A DNA stretch of 64,000 bases. It comes from Isoetes taiwanensis. Taxonomy: Eukaryota > Streptophyta > Lycopodiopsida > Isoetales > Isoetaceae. Location of the stretch: positions 18,582,167 through 18,646,166 of the forward strand of contig JAJEKV010000026.1 of the NCBI GenBank assembly GCA_021234155.1. The letters run 5' to 3'. A program made the position numbers and the translations under genes. The notes beneath the pieces were generated by a model. It was not told the origin of the DNA and did no database searches. It saw only the letters and a list, made by a program, of their open reading frames with translations. Each line of letters opens with the position of its first letter. Position 1 is the stretch's first letter. Shown in pieces: positions 36,240-45,584 of this stretch.

Positions 36240-36345
36240 TGTGACGTTCCAGCATAACATACAGTATGAATACGTATATTATACTGACACGTCACTAGTA
36301 CATGTCGACTCAGACGACATGTACACGGCGACCGTAAAAAGCATA
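36240..36345 (+). mobile_element. Start of an LTR, same family as 1320-2162
   Basis: TGTGACGTTCCAGCATAACA, then GTACATGTCGACTCAG and CATGTACACGGCGACCGTAA match the first 100 bp of the LTR fragment that begins at 2162 on the minus strand. Similarity ends near 36345, so the rest of the LTR is deleted or belongs to a different subfamily. Confidence 0.75.
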
Positions 36346-37320
36346 ATTTCATTAATTGTGGACTTTGGCTGAGTCCATATGACTCCCAAATGGACCCGAT
36401 TTTTTAGAATATAAGGGTTTTAATTAGTAGAATGATGCAAATTTTCGAAATGTGTGCAGGTAGATGAGATGGCAGGCCTTGTATCTATTAAGCCAAAGAA
36501 GTGCGAACCGAGTTTGTGTCTCGCCCAAGCGCCTTCTGTAGACGTGGTCTCGCCACAGCAGCCGGCATTCGCAAATCTGCATAGTGTAGATTCATAGTCG
36601 TGCGGTCGAGAATGGTCAGAACCAGCGGCCCGATGGATTCACAAATGGCGAAATCACGGTGCCATATCGCCCGAGCCAATATTAGCTCATGCGAATCAGC
36701 CAGGTTGAGGTGCGAACGAGATAAACCAAAATGGCACGGAAGAAATGAGAAGCCAACTTCGGGGAAGCTCCTTCGTCGTGCGTGGAGAGTTGATGAAGGG
36801 CGGCGATGAGCCGGATCACCTCAGAGAGGGTAGAGCTGGAAAGGCTGCTTGATTTCCTTGAAACGCCATATTTACAGGGCAGAAGCTCTGAAGAGGTTGC
36901 TGAAGATGGAGGATGTTTGGCTGCACAACACTTTCCGGTCGTTGTTTAAGAAGCTTTACAAGAAGGAAAAGAGGCAGCGTGTGGCTTTGGTAACGAAACT
37001 CATCCTCAGCACTCCCTATCCGATGGGAGAATTGGATGATCGGCCATCTTTCGCCGACAAGCCATAACAGAGTTCCAACTGGGGGATCTAATTGCGGTGG
37101 AACTGGATATTGACTGAAACGTCCATGTTTAATATTATCTATTATTATATATTATCTTTCTGTTCAACTATCTCTTTCGAGGCATGTTGTTTAGTTGATA
37201 TTATTATCTACGTAATCCATCCATGTACTCCATTCCTATATGAATAGAATGTTTTTGTCTACATTGAGAACAGCCCAATGACGTGCAATTTCTGAACAGT
37301 AATATCGAGGCCTCCAGACG
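36346..37320 (+). other. Left part of block 2; one possible small coding frame
   Basis: A plus-strand frame at 36849-37067 encodes a basic segment (DVWLHNTFRSLFKKLYKKEK) that could be an exon or a small protein, but I see no homologue or clear TATA box. The reading frame lies upstream of the first block 2 palindrome at 37321. The remainder to 37260 is AT-rich. Confidence 0.3.
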
Positions 37321-37470
37321 AAATTGGGCGCCCGCCCAATTTCCTTCGGGAATAGGCTCCCCCAGAAACTGGGCGGCCGCCGACTTTGCCCTTCAGATGG
37401 CTTGAAGCTAGTTGCATGAAGGCTTCCGCTTTGAGGAAAATAGGGCGCCCGCCCACTTTCCTTCTTGCAG
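37321..37470. repeat. Block 2 palindromes, first group
   Basis: At 37321-37342 a perfect palindrome has arms AAATTGGGCG and CGCCCAATTT with a two-base loop. Imperfect copies follow at 37367-37387 (ACTGGGCGGCCGCCGACTTT) and 37440-37460 (TAGGGCGCCCGCCCACTTT). They lie about 120-270 bp beyond the stop codon of the split gene that ends at 37589. Confidence 0.85.
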
Positions 37471-37588
37471 GCAAAAGGAAAACGAGAAAACGTAGATCAG
37501 AACCGAAGATAAGAACTGAAACATAACAACTGATTCATGGACAACACAGTTACATCATCATATCATATAAAGTTATTAAATACATGAG

Positions 37589-39433
37589 TCATAGATTGTA
37601 ATTATTGGTGATTCTATTAATCTCAAAAGCCTCGCGCTCCGGAACCCACACAATATGGATAGTAACATGATACTCGCCGGGGGAGTCTTTCTTTCGACCA
37701 GTAGCTATACCATACAGCCAGGGATCGAGAGAGATCCCTTTCAACTCGCAGGCATAAAGATCGTCATAGGTCACTAGTAATGGTGCCCAGCGTTGCTGGG
37801 CAAATGTTGGGAACATTTGTGGATGGAAACCTATTCAGCTTAGACTCATTAACCAAGTCCATCATATCTAGGCTATAAGAGGTGTGCATTTGATAACCTT
37901 CCCTTTGCTCTATCCTGCATATCCTTTTTTCCTCATTTTCTTACATACTTTCTTTTTTCCCTTTTCTTATTTTTCTTGCATATTTACTTTTCTCCTTCTC
38001 TCTTTTTTTTTCTTTTCTTTTTTACCCTCTTCTCCCTCCTCTTTTCCTTCCTTTTCTCCTTCTCATTTTTCCCTTTCCCTTTCCCTTTTTTGACGGCTTT
38101 TTTCCTTCCCTTTTCACCTTTCTCCACCCCTCCCATTTTTCTCATGCTCTTTTTTCCCTTTCCTTTTCCCATTCCTTTTGCTTTTCTCTTTTCCCTTCCC
38201 TTTTCTCATGCCCTTTTTGCATTCCCTTTTCCCCACCTTTTTCTTATGTTTTTCTTCCTCTCCTCACCCTCTTCTTCTTTATCTCATGTCTCTTTTTTCC
38301 CATTTTCTTCTTCCTTTTTTCTCATGCCTTTTTTTTCCTTTCCTTCCCCCTTTCCGCTTCCCTTTTTTTTTCCCTTTTCCTTTTTTTTTCATCATTTTTC
38401 CACCCTTTCCTTTTTTCCGTGCCTTTTCCTCTTTCCTTCCCCCCTTCCTTTTCTCTTTCCCTTTCCCTTTCCCTTTCCCTTTCCTTTCCCTTTCCCTTTC
38501 CTTTTCCCTTTCCCTTTTCCCTTTTTCCCATGTATTTTTCCATTCCCTTTTTCCACTTTTTTTTTTTTACTTGCCTTTTCTTAGCCCTTTCCCTACCTCT
38601 TCCCCTTTTCCCCATCCCTATTCCCTTTTTTTCTTTTTCTTTTCCCTTTCCCTATGCTCTTTTTCCCTTTATTTTTACCCTTTCCTCACCCTTTCCCTCT
38701 TCTAGTTTTTTCTGTGCCCTTTTTCCCTTCCTCTTTTCCATTTTCCCTCCCTTATTCCTCTTTTTTTTTCTTTTTCTTTCCCCTTTCCCCTTTAAGCCTC
38801 CCATTTCCTTTTTTCCTTTTCCTTCTTTTTTCATCCTTTTCTCTTTTTCCATGCCCTTTTCCTCTTTCCTTTCCACCCTTTTTTTTTTCCTTCTCTCTTT
38901 TCCTTTCCATTTTCCCCACACTTTTTTCCATTCCATTTTTTCCACCTTTTTTTCACATGCCCTTTTTTCCTCCTTTTCCCACCCTCTTCCCCTTTTCCCT
39001 TTTCCTCTTTTCCTATTCCATGTTTTCATTCTCTTTTTTGCTTTTTGCTTTTCCCCTTTTCCCTTTTTCCCTCCTTTTTTCCTTTTCTTTTTTTCCCCTT
39101 TTCCATTTTTTTCCTTCCTCCTCATTTCCCTCTTCCCTTTTCCTCATGCCCCTTTTCCTTTTTTTGCCTTCTCCTTTTTTTTCCTTCCTTTCTATTTTTC
39201 CATGCCTTTTTTCCCTCTCCATCATTCTTATCTTCCCCTTTTTCATGCCCTTCTTCACCTTTTTTTGCCCTATTTTTTTCCTTTTTCCTTCCCTTTTCTA
39301 TTTCCCATTTTCCTCCTTTTCCCTTTTTCTTTCCATCATTCTTATCTTGATTGAAGACATACACTAAAACTTTATAATATAAGATAAGGCAAGTAAGGGT
39401 GTCAACATGGGGGCTGTGAAGATGGCGAGACAT
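37589..39433 (-). pseudogene. Small SLDPWL-family gene, split by a Helitron
   Basis: The first part is 39433-39385 (MSRHLHSPHVDTLTCL) and the second 37773-37589, with the Helitron 37774-39384 in between. The lengths, 49 and 185 bp, sum to 234, and the frame runs through the A/T insertion site, giving 77 codons plus a TGA. The second part contains YDDLYACELKGISLDPWLYG, then EYHVTIHIVWVPEREAFEIN. It is paralogous to the intact gene at 40180-40476: both have a Cys about ten residues before a second Cys, then G[IV]SLDPWL, at nearly equal distance from the start. A TATA box and a shared upstream element lie 40-65 bp before the ATG. The product would be a small soluble protein of unknown function. 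No transposon or viral family I know has this motif. Confidence 0.72.
37774..39384 (-). mobile_element. Complete non-autonomous Helitron, 1.6 kb (reverse strand)
   Basis: On the minus strand the element starts TCTTATATTATAAAG (from 39384) and ends with the hairpin TGCCCAGC-AAC-GCTGGGCA (37802-37784), CCATTA and CTAG (37777-37774). The flanking bases are A at the 5' side and T at the 3' side, the expected Helitron insertion between A and T. The insertion point is confirmed because the interrupted small gene regains an open frame across it. Almost the whole interior (about 37900-39350) is a polypyrimidine tract on the plus strand, and no Rep/helicase gene is present. It is closely related to the element at 61858-63716. 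Confidence 0.88.
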
Positions 39434-39468
39434 GGCTTGTGGAATGTCTTTGTCTTGGTCGAATGCAG

Positions 39469-39500
39469 CTATATTTATAGCCAAGGAATTATTGATGACC
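39469..39500 (-). promoter_or_regulatory. Core promoter of the split small gene
   Basis: Minus strand: CATCAATAATT (39498-39488), CCTTGGC, then TATAAATATAG (39479-39469). The ATG is at 39433. The element CATCAATAAT followed after 6-8 bp by a TATA box recurs at 40130-40155 and 46814-46836. Confidence 0.75.
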
Positions 39501-39559
39501 TTTTTGTACTTGACATTATTGGTTGTATATACGGTGTACATCCAATAATCTTTGCGTCA

Positions 39560-39829
39560 ATACCTTCAATAATGATTGTGGGTATAAATATATCTCAAAC
39601 CAATTTTGACCATCAAATTTGGCCTTCGATACAGCCATGTGGTCTCATTCGGTCTGAGCGTGATTCCATCAAGCGCAAGATGAATCACGAAAACTTCAAG
39701 CGCGATCTTGTGGCGAGAGATACCCATGGAAGACGGATGACCACGATCGCTCTAAATCCTCGCCATTATCCTGATCCCTTCGACGTTATCATCCATCGAT
39801 ATGGAATAGAGAGCATCAAATGTACATGA
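39560..39829 (+). CDS. Small unidentified protein, divergent from the split gene
   Basis: A TATA box, GGGTATAAATATATC, lies at about 39579-39593, preceded by TTCAATAATGATTG, a weaker form of the block 2 promoter. The frame open from before this point ends with TGA at 39829. The first in-frame ATG is at 39680, giving 49 codons: MNHENFKRDLVARDTHGRRM, then ALNPRHYPDPFDVIIHRYGI. An earlier ATG at 39640 is out of frame, so a small indel may have shortened the protein. It has no recognisable domain. With the gene starting at 39433 on the other strand it forms a divergent pair sharing an intergenic region of about 150-250 bp. Confidence 0.45.
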   Translation: MPSIMIVGINISQTNFDHQIWPSIQPCGLIRSERDSIKRKMNHENFKRDLVARDTHGRRMTTIALNPRHYPDPFDVIIHRYGIESIKCT

Positions 39830-40040
39830 TAGAGAAGATCATTTGGGATGCACGGTGAAAATGACTTCGGAAGAGTCCCCTAAATGAGCGCTTGTCATGT
39901 TGTTGTAATCGATTGTAATCATCTATGAGATAAAGTATTAGTACAACTTGTCTTCTATATGTGCAACTTGTCCAACATGTCTTCCGTGAAATTGGGGCCA
40001 GCCCACTTTGCCCTTGAATGCTCATATCGAATGATGCGCG

Positions 40041-40062
40041 AAATTGGGTGGCCGCCCAATTT
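40041..40062. repeat. Block 2 palindrome upstream of the intact small gene
   Basis: AAATTGGGTG and GCCGCCCAATTT form an almost perfect 22-bp palindrome, about 100 bp before the TATA box at 40149. A degenerate copy (AAATTGGGGCCAGCCCACTT) lies at 39989-40008. Confidence 0.85.
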
Positions 40063-40129
40063 CGGCGTGGCTATCTACCAGTGTACCTTATCACGGTTAC
40101 CTGTTAGCTAGAATGTCGCCAATAATTGA

Positions 40130-40155
40130 CATCAATAATTTCTCCGACTATAAAA
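40130..40155 (+). promoter_or_regulatory. Core promoter of the intact SLDPWL-family gene
   Basis: CATCAATAATT (40130-40140), TCTCCGAC, then TATAAAA (40149-40155). The ATG follows at 40180, so the leader would be very short. The same layout precedes the paralogue at 39433. Confidence 0.75.
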
Positions 40156-40179
40156 GCAGCTCCACCGCATTCATCTCTC

Positions 40180-40476
40180 ATGGCTTCCTTGCCGGATCGT
40201 CAGGAGAACATCCGATCCTTCAAGTGCTACTTGAGTTACAGCGATATTTGCCGGTGCTATATGACTGGTGTTAGTCTTGATCCATGGCTCCGGTCAAAGC
40301 GGATGGACTGCGGTAATTGCAGGAAGCTCACTCGTGTTGTGGTCCCCAGTATTGGCTTCGATCGGCAGATCTTTGGTGAATGGCATCGCCTTGGCGGCGT
40401 TGACGACAGTGACTCTTTGTACACTTTCGGATATGTTAATGTACGACAAGGATATAATAATGTTGTAAGGATGTAA
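40180..40476 (+). CDS. Small SLDPWL-family protein, 98 codons, intact
   Basis: This is one of the few intact non-repetitive genes in the window. I chose the ATG at 40180 because it is the first after the TATA box and because it gives the same N-terminal length as the paralogue at 39433. The product begins MASLPDRQENIRSFKCYLSY and continues SDICRCYMTGVSLDPWLRSK. It then has a second Cys pair (DCGNCRK) and a C-terminal half with FDRQIFGEWHRLGGVDD and YTFGYVNVRQGYN. The four cysteines (KC, RC, DCGNC) could bind zinc, but the paralogue keeps only the first two, so this is uncertain. No signal peptide or membrane segment is present. Palindromes flank the gene on both sides. Function unknown. Confidence 0.62.
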   Translation: MASLPDRQENIRSFKCYLSYSDICRCYMTGVSLDPWLRSKRMDCGNCRKLTRVVVPSIGFDRQIFGEWHRLGGVDDSDSLYTFGYVNVRQGYNNVVRM

Positions 40477-40604
40477 TAAGCATAGTCAATATTATATAAT
40501 GTAGCGTACACGAGTAATTCACGAGGAGTGCGCTCTTTGATCTCCACTTGTTTTTCGCAGCTCCACTTCACTTCATGTTTGATGGCTTACTTACTCGCGA
40601 TAAA

Positions 40605-40731
40605 TTGGGCCCGCCAATAATTCTTTGCGGAGGATAGCGAATCAAATAAATTTAATAAAAGGCTATAGTTTCTAAGGGTTAACCAAATTGGTAGCCGCCC
40701 AATTTGGTTAGCAAATTGGGAGCCCAATTTG
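40605..40731. repeat. Block 2 palindromes downstream of the intact small gene
   Basis: AAATTGGTAGCCGCCCAATTT occupies 40685-40705 and AAATTGGGAGCCCAATTT 40713-40730; a degenerate copy AAATTGGGCCCGCCAATAAT is at 40603-40622. They lie 130-250 bp after the stop codon. Confidence 0.85.
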
Positions 40732-40879
40732 GTTAACAAAGTAAACTAGAGAAATTTAAGACAAGGAAATGAGTGCAACGTTATCATTTCTGAAAAAGAA
40801 GTATGAACAATTGTTATTAACATATTTCACGTATTTTCAAATCATAAAGTCGCTCATTAGATGCGGAGGCACATCTTAG

Positions 40880-43030
40880 AATGATCCCTCTTTGGGTTCT
40901 CCATCTTTGGGGCTGAGGTTGTTGTCTTTGCCTCTTTGATCAATTCCATTCTTTGCATAAAATCTTCGGCCCCAGTTCCTCATTCTCATCATCGCACCTT
41001 GATTGTCTTACGTGTTCGCCACCTCTTCCTCTACATCTTGATTGCTCATCGTGTTGGGGACCACATCCTCTCCATCGATTGTCCCCTTCTGTGTTTTCCA
41101 TGACAACGGCAGTCGGGGCTCCCTAGCAACCTCTTCCTCGAACTTTGAGGTCGCCTCAATCATGTCCGAGTATTCACCGGTCCCGTCCCCGCCCGGTCGC
41201 GTTGATGTTGTTTTTCTTCTCCTAAATAGTTCCAAATCCACGAGAGCCTAGGGCGGCTGCCCTTTTGAGCTCTACTTGAATGAATCGCTCTTGTCTGTCT
41301 CGAATTGATTGCACTTCGTTTATGGTTGTAGGCGAGAGCGGACAAGGTGTCTCAAAGGGCAGGAAGTCGATTTTTGAGGAGCATTTTTGGAAGTAGAGGC
41401 CTTCTTCTTTCCCTCTTTTATCTTACAGTAGTGCCCGAGCTCTTGATTTTTTTTTCTCGTCTAACATGACATCGAGTTGCTCGAATATCCGTACAAGCTT
41501 AATTTCCAGCTTCGTCGTCTCTCAAAGACAATGTTTTATAGCCCTCGCGACACTGCCGCATTTCGGCTAAAAAGCACCACCAGGAAAAGAAGTCGAGAAC
41601 GATTGCAACCTTCCGGCATCAACTTACGTACTAGATAGGTGCACGCCCCTACTTTCCAACTGATTTTGCACCGGTACTCCTCCCCACCTGCTGCACCCTT
41701 GTCGCACCAAGGTCGATCTGACCAATAAGTTGCACGCGGAAAACAAATGTTAGAAACATTGATAGTCAACAAACAAATTGGGTGGCCCAATTTAAAATGC
41801 ATACAGCGCACACTTTCGTGATCGGGCAAATTCTTTTCGATGTCTGTTTTTCTCGTAAATGCTTGGGAAACTTAGCATATTGCTTTGGATGGTCGGAATT
41901 GGCGAAGCAAATATTTATTTCTGTCTTGATGGCGTGGCCATTGCGTCTCGGCAACATACATTAGCGAGGACAAGACATTGCAACTCTCGAACTCTAGAGG
42001 TAGTCGCAGTTACGGCGGGGGGTCTGGTAGGAACCAACCCAAACACGGCTGCCACCGTCTATTGTCTTCATGGTGGATAGGCACTCATTGAGGCGATGCA
42101 GGGGTAATAAATATAGCTACCAAGTAAAGGCTGCTGGTCCGATCATCGTGCTTAGGCTGGTCAAGGAATTTTTCATAATCTTCCTTTGGCCATTTCTTCA
42201 TTATATCTGAAGTCGCATCCAATGAAGCGGGCGAAGTGTTTACCCGTCCACGCACAAACCTCGTGGACTAGCGCGTGGAAACACTTGAAAGGTTTGCCAC
42301 CCTCCTCAAGCTGGCCCTAGAAGATATTCGTCTACTTTCTTTGTAGAGGGACTCGGAAAGCTTTCCTTCTCCATCTCTTTGCGTCCTTACGCCCATCCAG
42401 CGATGCTACTTGCGAACATAAGCATCGATTCTCCCGTGAATATGGGGTGAGCTTGCCTCAAAGGCGACCATGTCTTGAAAAGGAAGTTTCTTCACTTCCT
42501 TCATGTATCGACAAGGGCCGCTCCATTGTTCCAATCTTCTTGACTCTCGGCTCGACTTTCATAGTCGTCTCCCGGTATAATCCTTGCTTCCCTTCGGGGA
42601 ATGTGGTGCCATCCTTGATCTCCTTTGACCTTTGCGGATCTAGAGGATGCATGGACTTTAATGGTCGGCGGGGAATTATTGGTGAAAAGTCTAAGCCTAT
42701 CCTTCACTTCAATTTTTCTCCTTCTCGTCCTTCAACCCGGTCTTCATAGAATAAGCGGGCAACCCGATTGCACAAATTCCACGACTTCGTCATCAAGATA
42801 TACAAAGTAGTAAGTAGTCGCATAGTTGACTTTTTAATGGTTTCTTGGCCTTCTGACTTTCCAATCTCGCATGACACGAAGGCACTAGATAAGGGCATAC
42901 ACATCATCTTAATTAGCTTGCGATAGCTGACCCCGAAATGAAGCCCGCCCAATTTCGGATCATCCGACGAGGTGAAATTGGGGCGCCCAATTTCCCGAAG
43001 CAGTTCGAGGTGGGCGTCGCCCAATATCGC
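40880..43030 (-). pseudogene. Long unidentified degraded coding region, block 2
   Basis: Reverse-strand frames can be followed leftwards through frame changes over about 2.1 kb. Pieces in order: MMCMPLSSAFVSCEIGKSEG, TMRLLTTLYILMTKSWNLCN then RVARLFYEDRVEG (42704-43024); FKCFHALVHEVCAWTGKHFA then RFIGCDFRYNEEMAKGRL (about 42290-42180); MHFKLGHPICLLTI and KISWKVGACTYLVRK (41536-41829); INEVQSIRDRQERFIQVELK (about 41320-41260); and VDLELFRRRKTTSTRPGGDG with an acidic tail ending near 41008 or, in another frame, 40890. A palindrome at 41775-41793 lies inside this span, so two genes may be involved. I recognise no family. The Cys/His-rich middle could be a zinc site. Confidence 0.4.
41775..41793. 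repeat. Block 2 palindrome
   Basis: AAATTGGGTGGCCCAATTT: arms AAATTGGG and CCCAATTT separated by three bases. Confidence 0.85.
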
Positions 43031-43105
43031 GGCCGTTAGGAAATGGGCGCCCTTAATTTGAAAAAAGTGCCAAAAATTTGAAATTGGTGAGCCTTCAATT
43101 TGAAC
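42933..43105. repeat. Block 2 palindromes, middle group
   Basis: AAATTGGGGCGCCCAATTT at 42975-42993 is a perfect inverted repeat apart from its centre. Partial copies flank it: GAAGCCCGCCCAATTTCGG near 42938 and single arms (TGGGCGTCGCCCAATATC near 43011, and AATTTGAAAT-rich sequence after 43057). The group separates two coding stretches on the minus strand. Confidence 0.8.
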
Positions 43106-43239
43106 TTCGTGGATAGCGAGGAACTAGTAATGGTGGTAGTGCACTTACGAGAATACGCTCCACCGACGAGTGCCGCGTTTGCCCTTCTTAGGCTTCCGTA
43201 GAATGCCCGGTTTCGCGAAGGCTGCTGAATTTCTTGAAA

Positions 43240-44730
43240 AATACTTCCTCGTGTATAGTCTTCTTTGTTATGTCATTATTCTCGGCTTACGAGCGTACTT
43301 TCGATTGCGGTGAGATTTCCTGCCGAGGACTTCGGCATTTCCTTTTGGCATAGAAAAGAATATCGGTTACGCCAAGTGCTTCCTTTTCGAGGAGGCCATG
43401 CCAAAGCTTGTGTGACAAGCGGTTGAGCAACCGTGGTCGTATGGTTGCCATTAACAATCGATGATTACGCATTTTGCGGATCCTCGACTTCTTCCACTTG
43501 ATTGCTGCATACATGCGTGGATCGAGCGGCCGCGACATCGGCCGCGGGGAGGGTGCATCGATGGCTGATAAGCGATTCGTAGAGAGTGTCCAAGTGCTCT
43601 GGACTTATGACCCTACAAGTCATATTTGCTTGGGGCTTTATGCATCTTGAACACATCGACTTCAATCTCGAAGCCCACCCGGAGGGTAGATTCTCTCCAC
43701 ATGCTTGATGCTTGCTATGGCGTTTTGTGACAACTCGTATGCGCTCTCTCGGTGGCGTCGCCACCCGGATGGAGTGAACTTCCGCGATCTGCTTAGGCTA
43801 CTCTCTCGGTTCTTGGATGATGAAGAAGAGAAGGACTCCCTCTCAGAACTTTTGGGGCTGCGTGATACTGCGTCAGCTTGCGCCTCTTCGACGGACCACC
43901 TAAATCTTTTCCTCTGGCGCTTAGGGGTTCCTCTTGACGGCTGGTCCTCTTACGCACTTTTCGCATCGAGGCGACCTTGATGTTCTCTTCATTCCACCAG
44001 AATATAAGTTTAGTGGCAGCTTTACGGTGAATAGCCTTAGCGAGGTGTCCTCGCCTTCTTGGCTGGCGTATCGGTCTCCATGCGGCTGCCCCTGGCGCTT
44101 GTCTGCATCTCACCTTTCTTGTATCTAGACTTAAGCCACTTAGTATCATTATACTTTAGGTTGGTTTTGCCACGATACTCCGTGAGCAGTGCTTTTCGAC
44201 CTGTTGTTTGTGCTCTAATATCCAGCGTCGACGGTAGTAGTAGCCATCAAAATATCAGTTCTTGATTTGATGCGGCGCTTTAAACCTTTCATATGAGTCT
44301 AGCGCCCATCCTTTACGGCGCAAGAATGTGGGCTTTCCTTTATACTTGCGTTCATCATACATGGCTCGTACTTAGATAGTGGAACTTTATAGCGGACAAA
44401 AGTCCGATCTACGGTGTCTTCAAGCGTCGATGAGGAAGTCATCCTTGTTCTCGGCGAGACCTCCATGTCGATGGCGATACCCCCGAATTCATTTTTCCTG
44501 CCCCTATCTTGCCAAAGAAAAGCGAGAAGATCCTTGAGGTGGTTTATGCGGGACCGGGATGAATATTCCCTATCTCTATGCACCGGACCCATTCCTCAAC
44601 AACCGTCAAAATTTCATTGGGCACAACACGGATGCCGACAAAGCGGTTCTTTCTCTTCTTACGTTCTTGCATTCTCTATTGCAATAGCCTCTGCAAATTT
44701 GGGTCCGTGCGGGGACCCGGAAATCTGCTT
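43240..44730 (-). pseudogene. Second unidentified degraded coding region, block 2
   Basis: Reverse-strand pieces with protein-like composition are 44592-44299 (HRDREYSSRSRINHLKDLLA, then TFVRYKVPLSKYEPCMMNAS), 44149-43793 (Arg/Lys/Ser-rich, with KLIFWWNEENIKVASMRKVR), 43764-43465 (RCIKPQANMTCRVISPEHLD) and 43538-43287 (RPLDPRMYAAIKWKKSRIRK). They need several frame changes to join. The overall basic character suggests a nucleic-acid-binding protein. Not recognised. The palindromic region at 44815-45240 lies upstream. Confidence 0.35.
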
Positions 44731-44860
44731 TGTTTAGCGCCATATTAATTCTGCAGAGCGGAAAGTAGTGTTAGTACTTGGGAGACTTGGGGCTGAAGAG
44801 GCATTTGTATGATGGAGGCAAATTGAAGCCAGCCCAATTTGCGGATCCCCACGCGACACC

Positions 44861-44878
44861 AAATTGGGCGCCCAATTT
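44861..44878. repeat. Perfect 18-bp block 2 palindrome
   Basis: AAATTGGGCGCCCAATTT is fully self-complementary. Single arms lie close by at 44831-44840 (AGCCCAATTT) and 44938-44955. Confidence 0.9.
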
Positions 44879-44984
44879 GCTTCGGCTCAACTCATGGTGA
44901 GCCTTGAGTGAGGAGACGATTGCATCCACGGGGGGGCCAAATTGAGCCGCCCATTTTGGCAGATCGCATACTAAGGGTGAGCAG

Positions 44985-45226
44985 CCCAATTTACTTAACC
45001 CTCACACCAAAGTGGGCGGATGCCCAATTTGCCTATCCCGGAGAGCACGACTTCCTTGGATGGTAGACTTGGGTAGAGTAAATTGGGGGTTTCAATTTAG
45101 TCTCACCCAAGTCTACCATCCAAGGTAGTCGTGCTCTCGGGATAGGCAAAGCCCGGCGTCTCTTTGGTGTCGGGATAGGCAAACTGGGCGTCCGCCCACA
45201 TTGGTGTGAGGGATAAGTAAATTGGG
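44985..45226. repeat. Large imperfect inverted repeat with about 90-bp arms
   Basis: The left arm (44985-45074) runs from CCCAATTTACTTAACCCTCA through CCCAATTTGCCTATCC and AGAGCACGAC to GGATGGTAGACTTGGGT. The right arm (45105-45226) is its inverse, beginning ACCCAAGTCTACCATCC and ending AAGTAAATTGGG, with one insertion of about 30 bp (AAGCCCGGCGTCTCTTTGG and neighbours). A 30-bp spacer separates them. Each arm itself contains the block 2 motif. The structure could extrude as a cruciform. Confidence 0.85.
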
Positions 45227-45235
45227 CGTCCGCCC

Positions 45236-45477
45236 ACTTTGGTGTTAGGGAAAAAGTCCAATGTTTTGCAAAATGAAACACCCTCAGGGAAGCAATTGTG
45301 TGCCCTATTCAGTTCTGCACACAGGTATGCATCTGTGGGGACCAGTGAGGCATCTAGAAGATGTTCATATGTCCGAGATGTAATAGCGGAATACTTAATC
45401 AGGCAAGCGCTCAAGTTTATATTAAGAAAGTAGTCCACCTTACCTTTGCCACTGGTGGTGGGGCGAGATGCCATCAA
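45236..45477 (-). CDS. Small unidentified protein next to the large inverted repeat
   Basis: The reverse-strand frame from 45477 has good protein character: MMASRPTTSGKGKVDYFLNI, then SACLIKYSAITSRTYEHLLD, then AYLCAELNRAHNCFPEGVSF and CKTLDFF. The frame continues to 45103, but from about 45240 it enters the palindromic DNA, so the true stop may have been lost. There is no TATA box at the expected place, and the N-terminus could lie further upstream. Not recognised; length and style resemble the other small genes of block 2. Confidence 0.35.
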
Positions 45478-45584
45478 CTGCTAGAATTCCTTGGTGTACA
45501 GGGGTACCCAGGCGATAGGTCAATGCGAGAGAGGAAGGCGCCAGCGGGATGGCGACAAGCGGCCGAGAGACACAAAAGCCAATA

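Noticed and set aside
38000-39360. Long open frames on both strands (up to 311 codons), Phe/Ser/Pro-rich or Lys/Gly/Arg-rich
   Set aside because: They are by-products of the polypyrimidine tract: C/T-only DNA has few stop codons. All three frames are open at once and the products are low-complexity.
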